The notes below the pieces were generated by a model that saw nothing but the letters and a program-made list of their open reading frames with translations, searched no databases and was not told where the DNA came from. The translations under genes and the position numbers were made by a program. 64,000 nucleotides of DNA from Cetobacterium_A somerae (GTDB taxonomy: Bacteria; Fusobacteriota; Fusobacteriia; Fusobacteriales; Fusobacteriaceae): the NCBI RefSeq assembly GCF_044784365.2, contig NZ_CP173060.2; one strand, written 5' to 3'. Shown here piece after piece: positions 34,127 through 43,474 of this stretch (positions are counted from its first letter, which is position 1; each line of letters starts with the position of its first letter).

Positions 34127-35155
34127 CTATTTATTTCTAATTTTATTTAATTCATCCATTATTTGATTATAGATTCCTGGTGTCCATTTTGGAAATTGGT
34201 TAAATACGTTTTCAATTGCTTTATTAAATGCAACTGCATCAACCTCATTAAATTTAACTCCAAGTTCTTCTAATTTAGTTTGGTACTCTTTCTCTAACTT
34301 CACAGTTTCATCTGTATTATAAACACTTCCGTTATAAATCTCTTCTTCAATAACTTTTCTTTGCTCATCAGTTAACTCATTCCAAACTTTATTTGAAATA
34401 GTAACAGCTGAAACTCCTAAAAGGTGATTCGTTAAAGAAACTTGCTTTCTAACCTCATATATTTTAGTTCCATAAATTGTCATTAAAGATCCCTCTAATC
34501 CATCTACAACTTTTTGTTGAATTCCACTATAAACTTCTGTAAATGGAAGTGGAGTTGGATTTGCTCCCATAGCTTCTAAAGTTAACATATAAAGTTGGCT
34601 ATTTGGAACTCTAATTTTTAATCCTTTTAAATCTTCTGGAGTTTTTACCTCTTTTTCTGTTAACATACTTCTAAATCCAAATAGATAATCTAATGATAAA
34701 ACTTTTATCCCTTTTTTCTCAGCTTCAGCATTTAAATTTTTAACTAAATCACTTTTAGTCATAGCTAAGTATTCATCAAAATTATTATATAACATAGGTC
34801 CAACTACTGCGTTATAATCAGGTACGTAATCTCCTAAAAAGTTTATTCCATCTACTGATATCCAGTTTGCTCCACCAACAACTTGTTCCATACTATCTTT
34901 TCCAATTGGTAGTTGTCCGCCTGTGAAAACCTGTATCTCTAAATTATCTTTTAATCTATCATTTATTTTATTAGCTACCTGATGAAAAGTTTTTGCTGTT
35001 TGCTCATCTTCAACAAACTTCATACTCATTTTAATAACCTTTTTTTGAGGAGCTTTAGCTTGTTGTACTCCATCTGTTTTCTCTTTTTCTCCTCCACATC
35101 CCACTAAAAAAATACTTAAAACCAACATTAAAACTTTTAAAAATCCCTTTTTCAT
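34127..35155 (-). CDS. TRAP transporter substrate-binding lipoprotein (DctP family)
   Basis: 342 residues from ATG 35155, preceded by GGAGGAGA; an upstream TTG start would run through that site. A lipoprotein signal (KVLMLVLSIFLVGCGGE) anchors it to the membrane. The DctP fold is shown by LKGLKIRVPNSQLYMLTLEAMGANPTPLPFTEVYSGIQQKVVDGLEGS, which includes the conserved arginine that usually salts to a carboxylate ligand. First gene of the TRAP operon. A carboxylate-containing ligand is expected from the arginine, yet the operon also carries glpQ, so the substrate is open. Confidence 0.94.
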   Translation of the reverse strand: MKKGFLKVLMLVLSIFLVGCGGEKEKTDGVQQAKAPQKKVIKMSMKFVEDEQTAKTFHQVANKINDRLKDNLEIQVFTGGQLPIGKDSMEQVVGGANWISVDGINFLGDYVPDYNAVVGPMLYNNFDEYLAMTKSDLVKNLNAEAEKKGIKVLSLDYLFGFRSMLTEKEVKTPEDLKGLKIRVPNSQLYMLTLEAMGANPTPLPFTEVYSGIQQKVVDGLEGSLMTIYGTKIYEVRKQVSLTNHLLGVSAVTISNKVWNELTDEQRKVIEEEIYNGSVYNTDETVKLEKEYQTKLEELGVKFNEVDAVAFNKAIENVFNQFPKWTPGIYNQIMDELNKIRNK

Positions 35156-35190
35156 TTGATCTCCTCCCAAATTAAATTTTGTTTTTTATG

Positions 35191-35239
35191 AAAAAAGAGC
35201 TATTCAAAAAAGATAAAAATCTTTTTTACTGAATAGCTC
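35191..35239 (-). terminator. terminator downstream of the MerR gene
   Basis: GAGCTATTCA (35197-35206) pairs with TGAATAGCTC (35230-35239) with an inner AAAAAAGAT/ATCTTTTTT hairpin; on the minus strand six T follow. It separates the merR transcript from the TRAP operon, or forms an attenuator in the TRAP leader. Confidence 0.75.
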
Positions 35240-35416
35240 TCTCTCTCATCTCTGCTATTTTATAAAAATCTTTACATTTTTGTTTAATATTTTCGACTTT
35301 AAATTCATTTCATATTTTTTCAGTACTAAGTATACTATATTAATTTAAAATGTCAATATTTAAACATTATATAATTTTTAAATAATAGAAACTTTAGAAA
35401 ATATTATTTTTTATAG

Positions 35417-36196
35417 TTAGCCAAAAGGATGAAAAATATTTATTAAGGAATATTCTTCATTTTTATTATCTAGTTTAGAAATATAATATATTTCATAAAA
35501 AATTTCAGATTTTTTCAACTTCTTATCTCTTTGAAATTTTTTTATTTTTTCAAAGTATATTTCGTTTTTAAAAGCTGCTCCTTCCACATATAAAGATACT
35601 CCTTTATTTTTATAAATCTCTTCACTATTAATAGATTTAGAAGCTACTATAATCTCTTCATAGTAACTATAATTTTTTTCATCCACCTTTAATATTATAA
35701 AGGTATCGCTTATATTATAAGAAATATCTATCTTTTTAAAAACTTTTCTTATATGAGTTTCAATATCATTGTTATCTTTTATTTCTCCTTGAGAACTTCC
35801 CAAAATAAAAAACTCTAACTCTTCCATTTGAGGTGGTTTATTTAAACTATTCATTGCGTGACTCAAAGTTTTTTCTAATCTATTTAAATTAGATTTTATA
35901 TTTTTTAAGTTTTCAATCTCTTTTTCAATTATATTTTTTTGAAATACAATTGACTTTAAAATATTTTCTAAATTATTCCCTTCATATAAAATCTGTTTTA
36001 TTTTTTCCAAAGAAAATCCTAAAGACTTACACCTCTTTATAAAATCTATTTGTAAAAATTGATCTATTGAATAATATCTATATTTCGTCTCTTCATCAAC
36101 ATAAATTGGCTTTAAAAGTCCCTCTTTATCATAGTGACGAAGGGTTTGAATAGAAATTTTTGTTAATTTAGATGTTTCTCCTATTGAAAATATCAT
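35417..36196 (-). CDS. MerR family regulator with effector domain
   Basis: 259 residues from ATG 36196, preceded by GGAGGAA (an upstream TTG would read through it). The MerR winged helix (2-70; FSIGETSKLTKISIQTLRHYDKEGLL) is followed by a coiled-coil helix and a C-terminal domain of about 150 residues like the drug-binding part of BmrR-type regulators. It is divergent from a MATE efflux gene whose promoter has the 19-bp MerR spacer, so it probably activates efflux in response to a toxic compound. Confidence 0.92.
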   Translation of the reverse strand: MIFSIGETSKLTKISIQTLRHYDKEGLLKPIYVDEETKYRYYSIDQFLQIDFIKRCKSLGFSLEKIKQILYEGNNLENILKSIVFQKNIIEKEIENLKNIKSNLNRLEKTLSHAMNSLNKPPQMEELEFFILGSSQGEIKDNNDIETHIRKVFKKIDISYNISDTFIILKVDEKNYSYYEEIIVASKSINSEEIYKNKGVSLYVEGAAFKNEIYFEKIKKFQRDKKLKKSEIFYEIYYISKLDNKNEEYSLINIFHPFG

Positions 36197-36214
36197 TTTT
36201 TCCTCCAAATTTTT

Positions 36215-36245
36215 TTGACTCTATAGTTACAATAGAGTATATACT
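36215..36245 (+). promoter_or_regulatory. MerR-type promoter of the MATE gene
   Basis: TTGACT (36215-36220), a 19-bp spacer and TATACT (36240-36245). An inverted repeat ACTCTAT (36218-36224) and ATAGAGT (36232-36238) fills the spacer. The overlong spacer and centred dyad are the hallmark of promoters activated by MerR proteins through DNA distortion. Confidence 0.88.
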
Positions 36246-36270
36246 ATTCTCTAGTAAAGGAGGAAGTGAA

Positions 36271-37599
36271 ATGTTAAAAAAATTTATTAATTATGCTGTT
36301 CCATCTGTATTTGCGATGTTTGTATCATCACTTTATGTAATTATTGATGGAATCTTTGTAGGTCAAGGTGTCGGAAACTTAGCTCTTGCCGCTGTTAATT
36401 TAGTAGTACCTGTATCAATTTTCTTTTTTGGAATGGCCACAATGTTTGCTGTTGGAGGTGGAACTCTTATTTCTGAAAGTTTTGGAAAAAAAGACATAGC
36501 AAAAGGTGTTCACATCTTTAGAGAAGCTTTTATAGTTCTATTAATTTTAAGCTTTTTTATGAGTTTCATATTTGTTGTTTTTTCAAAAAAGATAGTTATA
36601 CTTTTAGGAGCTAATGGAAATGTTTTAGAGGAAGCTAATACTTATCTAAAATATTATGTTATGTTTTGTATTCCAAATATCCTAGGAATATCTTTAAGTA
36701 GCTTTATAAGAAATGATGGAAATCCAAAGCTTGCCATGATTGCAACTGTTTCTGGTGCTTTTTTAAATATTGCTCTGGATTATGTATTTATTTTTATTTT
36801 TAAATGGGGAATAAAGGGAGCTGCTATAGCTACAGGGCTTGGACAGATTTTAACTGTTCTAATTATACTACTACACTTTTTATTTAAAAAAGGATATCTT
36901 TCTTTTGGTAAAACTAAACTTCACAAAGAAAATATATTAAGATTTATTACGCTGGGGTTTCCATCTTTTTTTATGGAGATAACTTTTTCAATAATGGTAT
37001 TTTGTATGAATATAGCTATTTCAAAAGTTGGAAATGAAAGTCAACTAGCTTCATTTGGAATAATAAACTATCTAACTACAATTGTTTATATGCTTTTACT
37101 TGGTTTATCTTTTGGAGTTCAACCATTATTTAGTTTCAACCATGGAGCTAAAAATTATGAAAATGTTTTTAAATTTTATAAATTTACAATTGTATCTTCT
37201 ATAGTTATTAACTTTATTTATTTTGCTATTTCATATTTTTATGGATATGACATTGTTAAATTATTTACTAAAGATGGAAGTATTTTAAATGAAACTTATA
37301 TTGGTCTCACTCTATTTAATCTTTCATTTTTTATCGTAGGGATTAATGTTATTCAATCAGGATATTATCAAGCTATAAACAACCCTAAAAACTCAAATAT
37401 TATATCTTTTTTAAGATCAATTATATTTTTTCCAATAACAATTTTTATAAGCAGTCATTTTTGGGGATTAACTGGAGTTTGGCTAAGTCCTTTATTTTCT
37501 GAAACTCTTTGCTTTATAACTTGGAATCTTCTATTTAATAAAAACTTGGGTTCAGTATTAACAAATTATTTTATAAAATCTACACCTAAAAACCAGTAA
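36271..37599 (+). CDS. MATE family efflux transporter
   Basis: Membrane protein of 442 residues with 12 helices in two halves; exports drugs in exchange for sodium or protons. ATG 36271 is chosen because AAAGGAGGAA lies just before it; a longer open frame to 36172 would overlap the regulator and the promoter. N-terminal AVPSVFAMFVSSLYVIIDGIFVGQGVG and the second-half SFGVQPLFSFNHGA match MATE proteins of the MepA/DinF type. Controlled by a MerR-type promoter and the divergent MerR regulator. Confidence 0.93.
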   Translation: MLKKFINYAVPSVFAMFVSSLYVIIDGIFVGQGVGNLALAAVNLVVPVSIFFFGMATMFAVGGGTLISESFGKKDIAKGVHIFREAFIVLLILSFFMSFIFVVFSKKIVILLGANGNVLEEANTYLKYYVMFCIPNILGISLSSFIRNDGNPKLAMIATVSGAFLNIALDYVFIFIFKWGIKGAAIATGLGQILTVLIILLHFLFKKGYLSFGKTKLHKENILRFITLGFPSFFMEITFSIMVFCMNIAISKVGNESQLASFGIINYLTTIVYMLLLGLSFGVQPLFSFNHGAKNYENVFKFYKFTIVSSIVINFIYFAISYFYGYDIVKLFTKDGSILNETYIGLTLFNLSFFIVGINVIQSGYYQAINNPKNSNIISFLRSIIFFPITIFISSHFWGLTGVWLSPLFSETLCFITWNLLFNKNLGSVLTNYFIKSTPKNQ

Positions 37600-37694
37600 T
37601 TTAAATTTATTTACCAACTTTTTACACTATATTAACTTCTACTTAACTCTTATGTTATATAATAACTTATAAGATTTATTTCGGAGGGATTATA

Positions 37695-38978
37695 TTGAAA
37701 ACTAAATTAGCATTACTATCATTATTTGTTTCTACATTAACTTTTTCAGAGGTTGTAAATTTAAAAAAATTTGATATAGAAGTACCATCTCAATTCATGG
37801 TTCCATATAGTGGTGATGAATCTGAATTTAAAGATGGCTTCAAAACAGGTTTTGGGTCAGCTCTAGCTTTTAAAAATATAAATTCTGATGGGACAATAGA
37901 ATTTTATGCTTTAACAGATAGAGGTCCTAATGCAGATATTCCAAAATATTTAAAAGATGGTAAAAGTGTTCCTGGAAAATTTTTCCCAGCACCAAACTTC
38001 ACTCCTTCAATTGGAATTTTAAAAGTTGATGATAAAAAAGCTGAAATAATAGATAAAATTGAACTAAAAGATTCAACTGGAAAAAATATTACTGGATTAC
38101 CTCTTCCCTTAAACAGAATCGGTTCTACTGGTGAGGTTGCATTAGATTTAAATATGAATAGTCTAGGGTATGATATCAATGGTCTTGACCCAGAGGGAAT
38201 AGCTATTGATAAAGATGGAAACTTCTGGATTTCAGATGAGTATGGACCATTTATAATAAAGGTTGATAAGAATGGAAAAATTTTAGAAAAATTAGAACCT
38301 GGAAATGGATTACCTGAAATTGTAAAATATAGAATTCCAAATAGAGGAATAGAAGGGTTAACAATTGATAAAAATGGAAATATCTATGCCGCAGTTCAAA
38401 GTACTTTAAATGTCGACGGAAAAACAAAAGATACTGCAATTTTTACTAGAGTTTTAAAAATTGATCCAGACACAAAAGAGGTTAAAACTTTTGCATATCC
38501 AATTGATAAAAATTATAAATCTAACTCTGCTGCTAAAATTGGTGATATCTATGCAGTTGATGAGAATAAACTATTGATAATAGAACAGGGAAAGCAAAAA
38601 GGAAAAATGGAAAACTTAATCTATTTAGTTGATTTTTCAAAAGCTGATGATATTACAACTTTAGGTAACCTAGAGAGTAAAGGAAACGATTTAAAAATAA
38701 AGCTTGGAGAGAAAAAGCTAGTTGTAGATTTAAGAAAACATGGATGGGATACTGAAAAAGCTGAAGGATTAACTCTTTTACCAGACAATAAAACAATTGC
38801 GATAATCAATGATAATGACTTTGGAATGGCAATAAGTGAAGATGTATCTCCTTATCATTATAACGAAAATGAAAAACAACTATACTTAAATAATAAAGCT
38901 ACAAATCAAAAACTAACTTTAAAGAAAAATACAGAAACTAGTCAACTTTGGTTAGTTACACTTAAAGAGGAAATATAA
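37695..38978 (+). CDS. exported phytase-like esterase family protein
   Basis: 427 residues with a signal peptide (about 1-18, ending SE). The mature part matches the 'esterase-like activity of phytase' beta-propeller family: ALTDRGPNAD, GLDPEGIAID, WISDEYGPFI, NRGIEGLTID, KAEGLTLLPDNKTIAIINDNDFG. The start is TTG with GGAGGG nine bases upstream; no ATG fits. It probably acts outside the cytoplasm on a phosphate ester, but activity in the family is poorly defined. Single gene with its own terminator. Confidence 0.88.
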   Translation: MKTKLALLSLFVSTLTFSEVVNLKKFDIEVPSQFMVPYSGDESEFKDGFKTGFGSALAFKNINSDGTIEFYALTDRGPNADIPKYLKDGKSVPGKFFPAPNFTPSIGILKVDDKKAEIIDKIELKDSTGKNITGLPLPLNRIGSTGEVALDLNMNSLGYDINGLDPEGIAIDKDGNFWISDEYGPFIIKVDKNGKILEKLEPGNGLPEIVKYRIPNRGIEGLTIDKNGNIYAAVQSTLNVDGKTKDTAIFTRVLKIDPDTKEVKTFAYPIDKNYKSNSAAKIGDIYAVDENKLLIIEQGKQKGKMENLIYLVDFSKADDITTLGNLESKGNDLKIKLGEKKLVVDLRKHGWDTEKAEGLTLLPDNKTIAIINDNDFGMAISEDVSPYHYNENEKQLYLNNKATNQKLTLKKNTETSQLWLVTLKEEI

Positions 38979-38997
38979 AAATTATTTTAAAAATTTT

Positions 38998-39029
38998 AAT
39001 CCAATCACAATTTGATTGGATTTTTTTTT
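38998..39029 (+). terminator. terminator of the phytase-like gene
   Basis: AATCCAATCA (38998-39007) pairs with TGATTGGATT (39013-39022) followed by an uninterrupted T tract. Confidence 0.9.
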
Positions 39030-39077
39030 GAATTATGTTAACATCAATCTATAGAATTAAAATAAAGGAGAGTTAAA

Positions 39078-39482
39078 ATGGCAAAAGGTTATGATCAACA
39101 TATAGAAAGAAAAAATAAAGTAAATAGTTTTGGTAAAGAACTTACAAGAAGAGCTAAGTCAAAATGTGAGCTTTGTGAAGCTACAGGTGTAAGTCTAAGT
39201 GTTTTCGAAGTTCCTCCAGTAAAAGAGGAGCCAGAGGTAGAAAGATGTATTTTTATCTGTGATGAGTGTAAAAATAAATTAGAAAGAGTAAAAAAAGCTA
39301 AAGAAAATGATTTTAGATTTTTAACTAACTCTATTTGGAGTGAAGTTGATATGGTTAGAGCTTTATCTATCAAACTTCTAACAGAAATGGCAACGAAATA
39401 CTCGTGGGCAGAGTTAGTTTTAGATGATCTTTATATTGATGAATCAACTGAAGAATTGATTAAAACCATAGAGTTAGAATAA
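39078..39482 (+). CDS. PhnA-like zinc-ribbon protein
   Basis: 134 residues. The N-terminal PhnA/YjdM zinc ribbon has two cysteine pairs, C30/C33 in KCELCEATG and C61/C64 in FICDECKN, with FEVPPV between them as in the family. The C-terminal half is acidic (ends ELIKTIELE) with TNSIWSEVDMVRALSIKLL. The name PhnA reflects an old link to phosphonate genes; the actual function is unknown. Single gene between two terminators, upstream of the hydrogenase operon. Confidence 0.85.
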   Translation: MAKGYDQHIERKNKVNSFGKELTRRAKSKCELCEATGVSLSVFEVPPVKEEPEVERCIFICDECKNKLERVKKAKENDFRFLTNSIWSEVDMVRALSIKLLTEMATKYSWAELVLDDLYIDESTEELIKTIELE

Positions 39483-39512
39483 ACTTTTCTCATAATAGAG
39501 AAAAGTTTTTTT
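39482..39512 (+). terminator. terminator of the PhnA-like gene
   Basis: AACTTTTCTC (39482-39491) pairs with GAGAAAAGTT (39498-39507), followed by a T tract. Confidence 0.88.
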
Positions 39513-39592
39513 ATTTTTTTGAATAAATATGCAAAGGAAAAAGTTAAAAAAAATATAAGTATATATTTATATAGTATTTAGGAGGATTATGC

Positions 39593-40081
39593 ATGGATGA
39601 AAAAAATTCTATAAGAGAAAAGTTTTTGAAGTTTGAAAACATTTTAAACTCTTCAAATCAAAATAGAGAACAACTGATTATTATTTTAAGAACAGCTCAA
39701 AGCATATTTGGATATATTCCAAAAGATATCCAAAATTTAATATCTAAAAAATTAAGAATACCTATTGCTGAAATTTATGGCGTAATCACATTTTATAATT
39801 ATTTTATAACAGAACCTGAAGGAAAATATCCAATTCATCTTTGTATGGGGACAGCTTGTTATATAAATAAATCTGAAAATCTATTAAAAGAGATTAAAAG
39901 AATTCTAAATATAGATATAGGGCAAATAACTGAAGATGGACTTTTTTCTTTAAGCATAGTTAGATGCTTTGGTGCTTGTGCTTTAGCTCCTGTAATTAAT
40001 ATAAACGGAAAGATTTATAGTAAATTAACTCCAGAATCTTTAGAAGATATACTAAAAAAATATAAGGAGGATGAGGTATGA
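39593..40081 (+). CDS. hydC: NADH-linked [FeFe] hydrogenase, NuoE-like subunit
   Basis: 162 residues. Thioredoxin-like [2Fe-2S] subunit related to complex I NuoE. Cluster ligands are C84 and C89 (CMGTAC) and C125 and C129 (CFGAC). The N-terminal helical bundle has PKDIQNLISKKLRIPIAEIYGVITFYNYF, typical of NuoE. Its stop overlaps the next gene's start by 4 bases. First gene of a three-gene operon that encodes a complete NAD(H)-dependent, probably electron-bifurcating, hydrogenase. Confidence 0.94.
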   Translation: MDEKNSIREKFLKFENILNSSNQNREQLIIILRTAQSIFGYIPKDIQNLISKKLRIPIAEIYGVITFYNYFITEPEGKYPIHLCMGTACYINKSENLLKEIKRILNIDIGQITEDGLFSLSIVRCFGACALAPVININGKIYSKLTPESLEDILKKYKEDEV

Positions 40082-41673
40082 TTACTAAAAAAGATGATTT
40101 AGAACAAATCAAAAAATATTTTATAGAAAATCAAAAAGATAAAATTCAAATAAAAATAGCCATGTCTGTTTGTGCAAAATCTTCTGGTTCAGAAAAAATT
40201 TATAACTATTTTTTAGAGGAAATTAAAAAGAAAAATTTAGATATAGAAATTATTCCTACTGGATGCATGGGATTTTGCTATTGTGAACCAACTTTAAAAG
40301 TAGTAGATCCTAAATCTAAAGAAGTAAAAATTATTGGAGAAGTTACCATTGAAAAATCAAAAAATATTTTAGATAAAATAGTAAAAAATGAAAAAATAGA
40401 GGGCGATGTAACACCTAGAGTAAACGAAAAAAGAGTTTCACTTTTAAATTGTGGTGACATAAATCCAGAAAGTTTTGAAGCTGCTATCTCTAGAGGAGCC
40501 TATTTTTCTTTAGAAAATATACTAACTAACTTTTCAAGAGAAAATATTGTTGACTCTGTAGAAAAATCTGGATTAAGAGGAAGAGGAGGAGCTGGTTATC
40601 CAACAGGTAAAAAATGGAGAGCTCTTTATGAAAATAAAGATGAGGAGAAATATATTGTTTGTAATGCAGACGAAGGTGATCCTGGAGCCTTTATGGATAG
40701 GTCAATTTTAGCTGGAGATCCACATCTTGTACTAGAAGGTATAATCATTGGAGGATATGCTGTTGGTGCGCAAGAAGGGATTATCTATATAAGAGCTGAA
40801 TATCCACAAGCTATAGATATGCTTTTAAAAGGTATTGAGGATTTAAAAAAACATGGCATATTGGGAAATAATATTTTTGGAACAAATTTTAGTTTCAACA
40901 TTGAATTAAAATATGGAGCAGGAGCTTTTGTTTGCGGAGAAGAAACTGCTCTTATTCAATCTATGGAGGGAAAAAGAGGAGAACCTAAAGCAAAACCACC
41001 CTATCCTGTTGAACTTGGTTTCCGAGGAAAGCCAACTGTTGTAAATAACGTTGAAACTCTTGCTAATATAACTAGAATATTTCAAAATGGCGTTGAATGG
41101 TATAGAAAAATAGGCACATATAAATCACCAGGAACTAAGATTTTCGCTCTTGTTGGTAAGATAGAAAAAGTTGGTTTAGTTGAGGTTCCTTTAGGAACAA
41201 AACTAGAGGATATTATATATAAAATTGGTGGTGGTATTAAAAATGGAAAAAAATTTAAAGCAGTTCAAACGGGAGGTCCTTCTGGCGGATGCTTAAGTGA
41301 TGAAGATTTAAATATTTCAGTTGAATATGACGAACTTGTAAAAAGAGGGGCCATGATGGGATCTGGAGGATTAATTGTTTTAGATGAAGATGATTGTATG
41401 GTTGAGATGGCTAAGTTTTATATTGGGTTTTCAGTAGGTGAATCCTGTGGAAAATGTACTCCTTGTAGAATAGGAACTAAAAGATTATATGAACTTTTAG
41501 ATAAAATATTAAGTAGAAATGGAGAAATGAAAGATTTAAATCTATTAGAGGAATTAAGTATAACAGTTAGAAGAGCATCTCTTTGTGGACTTGGTAAATC
41601 TGCTCCTAATCCTGTTTTATCTACGCTTAAAAAATTTAAAAATGAATACTTAGAAAAAATAGAAAGGAGATGA
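40078..41673 (+). CDS. hydB: NADH-linked [FeFe] hydrogenase, NuoF-like flavoprotein subunit
   Basis: 531 residues. An N-terminal thioredoxin-like [2Fe-2S] domain (CAKSSG and TGCMGFCYCEP) is followed by the NuoF core: the FMN/NADH loop RGRGGAGYPTGKKW, GAGAFVCGEETALI and the N3-type [4Fe-4S] site ESCGKCTPCR. It ends soon after (SAPNPVLSTLKKFKNEYLEKIERR), so the C-terminal two-cluster ferredoxin domain present in the longer Thermotoga HydB is absent. Overlaps both neighbours by 4 bases, so the subunits are translationally coupled. Confidence 0.94.
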   Translation: MITKKDDLEQIKKYFIENQKDKIQIKIAMSVCAKSSGSEKIYNYFLEEIKKKNLDIEIIPTGCMGFCYCEPTLKVVDPKSKEVKIIGEVTIEKSKNILDKIVKNEKIEGDVTPRVNEKRVSLLNCGDINPESFEAAISRGAYFSLENILTNFSRENIVDSVEKSGLRGRGGAGYPTGKKWRALYENKDEEKYIVCNADEGDPGAFMDRSILAGDPHLVLEGIIIGGYAVGAQEGIIYIRAEYPQAIDMLLKGIEDLKKHGILGNNIFGTNFSFNIELKYGAGAFVCGEETALIQSMEGKRGEPKAKPPYPVELGFRGKPTVVNNVETLANITRIFQNGVEWYRKIGTYKSPGTKIFALVGKIEKVGLVEVPLGTKLEDIIYKIGGGIKNGKKFKAVQTGGPSGGCLSDEDLNISVEYDELVKRGAMMGSGGLIVLDEDDCMVEMAKFYIGFSVGESCGKCTPCRIGTKRLYELLDKILSRNGEMKDLNLLEELSITVRRASLCGLGKSAPNPVLSTLKKFKNEYLEKIERR

Positions 41674-43418
41674 TTTTTTTGTTTGAAATAACAATTGATG
41701 GTGTTAAAACTCAAGTTTCTGAAAATACAACTATTTTAACAGCTGCAAAAAATATAGGTATAAAAATTCCATCTCTTTGTAATTTAAAATTGGATGATTA
41801 TTTTTTTAATAACCATGCAACTTGTAGAATATGTGTTGTTGAAGTAGATAAAAGAGATGGTTTGTATCCTGCTTGTTCAACTATTTGTTGGGATGGAATG
41901 AACGTTGTAACAAACTCTTCACAAATTATACAAATTAGAAAAAATATACTTGAACTCCTAATTTCAAATCATCCGAAAGATTGCCTAATATGCTCTAAAT
42001 CTGGAGAGTGTGAATTACAAAAATTAACACAAGAGTTTAGGCTTAAAGAGATTAGATTTAGTGGCGAAAGAAATCAATTTAAAAGTGAATATTCAGAATC
42101 TATTATAAGAGATCCTGAAAAGTGTATTATGTGTAGAAGATGCGAAACTATGTGTAATAAAGTTCAAACATGTGGAGTTCTCTCAGCAATAAACAAGGGA
42201 TTTCATTCTGTAGTTTCTACAGTATATGGAAATAATTTGGATAAAACAGTTTGCACATTCTGTGGACAATGTGTAAGTGTATGCCCTGTTGGTGCATTAC
42301 ATGAAAGAAATTACATTTGGGAAGTTATCGAAGCTCTTGCAGATCCTAATAAAAAAGTTATCGCACAGGTTGCTCCTGCTGTTAGAGTTGCATTAGGTGA
42401 GGAATTTGGAATGGATGTAGGTTTAAATGTTGAAAAAAAAATAGTTACAGCTCTAAAAAAAATGGGATTCGATGGAGTCTTTGATACAACTTGGGCAGCT
42501 GATTTAACTATTATGGAGGAAGCAACAGAGTTAAAAGAAAGATTAGAAGGTTATTTATCTGGAGATAAAACAATAAAACTTCCAATATTAACATCTTGTT
42601 GTCCTGCTTGGGTAAATTTTATAGAATATAATTTTCCTAACTTACTAGATATCCCTTCTACGAGCAAATCTCCACAACAAATGTTTTCAGCAATAGCTAA
42701 AAATGTATGGGCACCTAAAATGGGAATAGATCGAAAAAACTTAGTAGTTGTTTCTATAATGCCTTGTTTAGCTAAAAAGTATGAGGCTTCAAGAACTGAA
42801 TTTATAAAAGACGGAAATAGAGACACCGATATATCTATCTCAACAAGAGAATTAGCAGATATGATAAAATATTTTAATATTGATTTTAAAGAGGTTATAG
42901 GTCAAGAATTTGATTCACCAATGGGAGAATATACGGGTGCTGGAATAATATTTGGAAGAACTGGAGGTGTGCTTGAAGCTGCTTTAAGAACTGCCTACGA
43001 GTGGGTTGTCGGTGAAGAGCTAAAAGATATTGATTTTTTAAAATTAGAAATATCGAAAGGTTTGATAGTTAAAAAAGTAAATTTTGGACCAAAAGAATTA
43101 ACTATAGGGATAGCTCATGGACTTGGAAATGCTAGAAAACTTTTAGAAGAGATTGAATCAGGAAAAGAGATTTACCACGCAATAGAAATAATGGCTTGCC
43201 ATTATGGATGTGTTGGTGGCGGTGGTCAACCTTTCGTCCATGAAAATATTGACATATTAAACAAAAGAGTTGAAGCTTTAAATGATATAGATAAAAATTG
43301 TAAATTGAGAAAATCTCATGAAAATCCCTATATTAACAACTTATATAATGAATATTTTGATTTTCCATGTTCAGAAAAAGCTAAAATTTTACTTCATACA
43401 AGATTTTTTAAAAAATAA
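41670..43418 (+). CDS. hydA: [FeFe] hydrogenase catalytic subunit
   Basis: 582 residues. In order: plant-type [2Fe-2S] domain (C37, C52, C55, C69), a His-Cys3 [4Fe-4S] site (H101, C105, C108, C114), two ferredoxin clusters (C152-C162 and C195-C205), and the H-cluster domain. The three H-cluster motifs are TSCCPAW (C310 proton relay, C311 ligand), MPCLAKK (C366) and EIMACHYGCVGGGGQP (C510, C514). It makes or uses H2, coupled to NADH and ferredoxin through the other subunits. The maturases HydEFG are not in this window. Confidence 0.96.
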   Translation: MIFLFEITIDGVKTQVSENTTILTAAKNIGIKIPSLCNLKLDDYFFNNHATCRICVVEVDKRDGLYPACSTICWDGMNVVTNSSQIIQIRKNILELLISNHPKDCLICSKSGECELQKLTQEFRLKEIRFSGERNQFKSEYSESIIRDPEKCIMCRRCETMCNKVQTCGVLSAINKGFHSVVSTVYGNNLDKTVCTFCGQCVSVCPVGALHERNYIWEVIEALADPNKKVIAQVAPAVRVALGEEFGMDVGLNVEKKIVTALKKMGFDGVFDTTWAADLTIMEEATELKERLEGYLSGDKTIKLPILTSCCPAWVNFIEYNFPNLLDIPSTSKSPQQMFSAIAKNVWAPKMGIDRKNLVVVSIMPCLAKKYEASRTEFIKDGNRDTDISISTRELADMIKYFNIDFKEVIGQEFDSPMGEYTGAGIIFGRTGGVLEAALRTAYEWVVGEELKDIDFLKLEISKGLIVKKVNFGPKELTIGIAHGLGNARKLLEEIESGKEIYHAIEIMACHYGCVGGGGQPFVHENIDILNKRVEALNDIDKNCKLRKSHENPYINNLYNEYFDFPCSEKAKILLHTRFFKK

Positions 43419-43421
43419 ATA

Positions 43422-43450
43422 AAATACACCGGCTATATACCGGTGTATTT
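43422..43450. terminator. bidirectional terminator after the hydrogenase operon
   Basis: AAATACACCGG (43422-43432) pairs with CCGGTGTATTT (43440-43450) over a 7-base loop. It lies between the convergent hydA and chloramphenicol-acetyltransferase-like genes. Confidence 0.75.
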
Positions 43451-43474
43451 CAATTTCTCATTATTTGATACTTC

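Noticed and set aside
36172..36270. Longer N-terminus for the MATE transporter
   Set aside because: It would overlap the MerR gene and its promoter, and a strong ribosome binding site marks ATG 36271.
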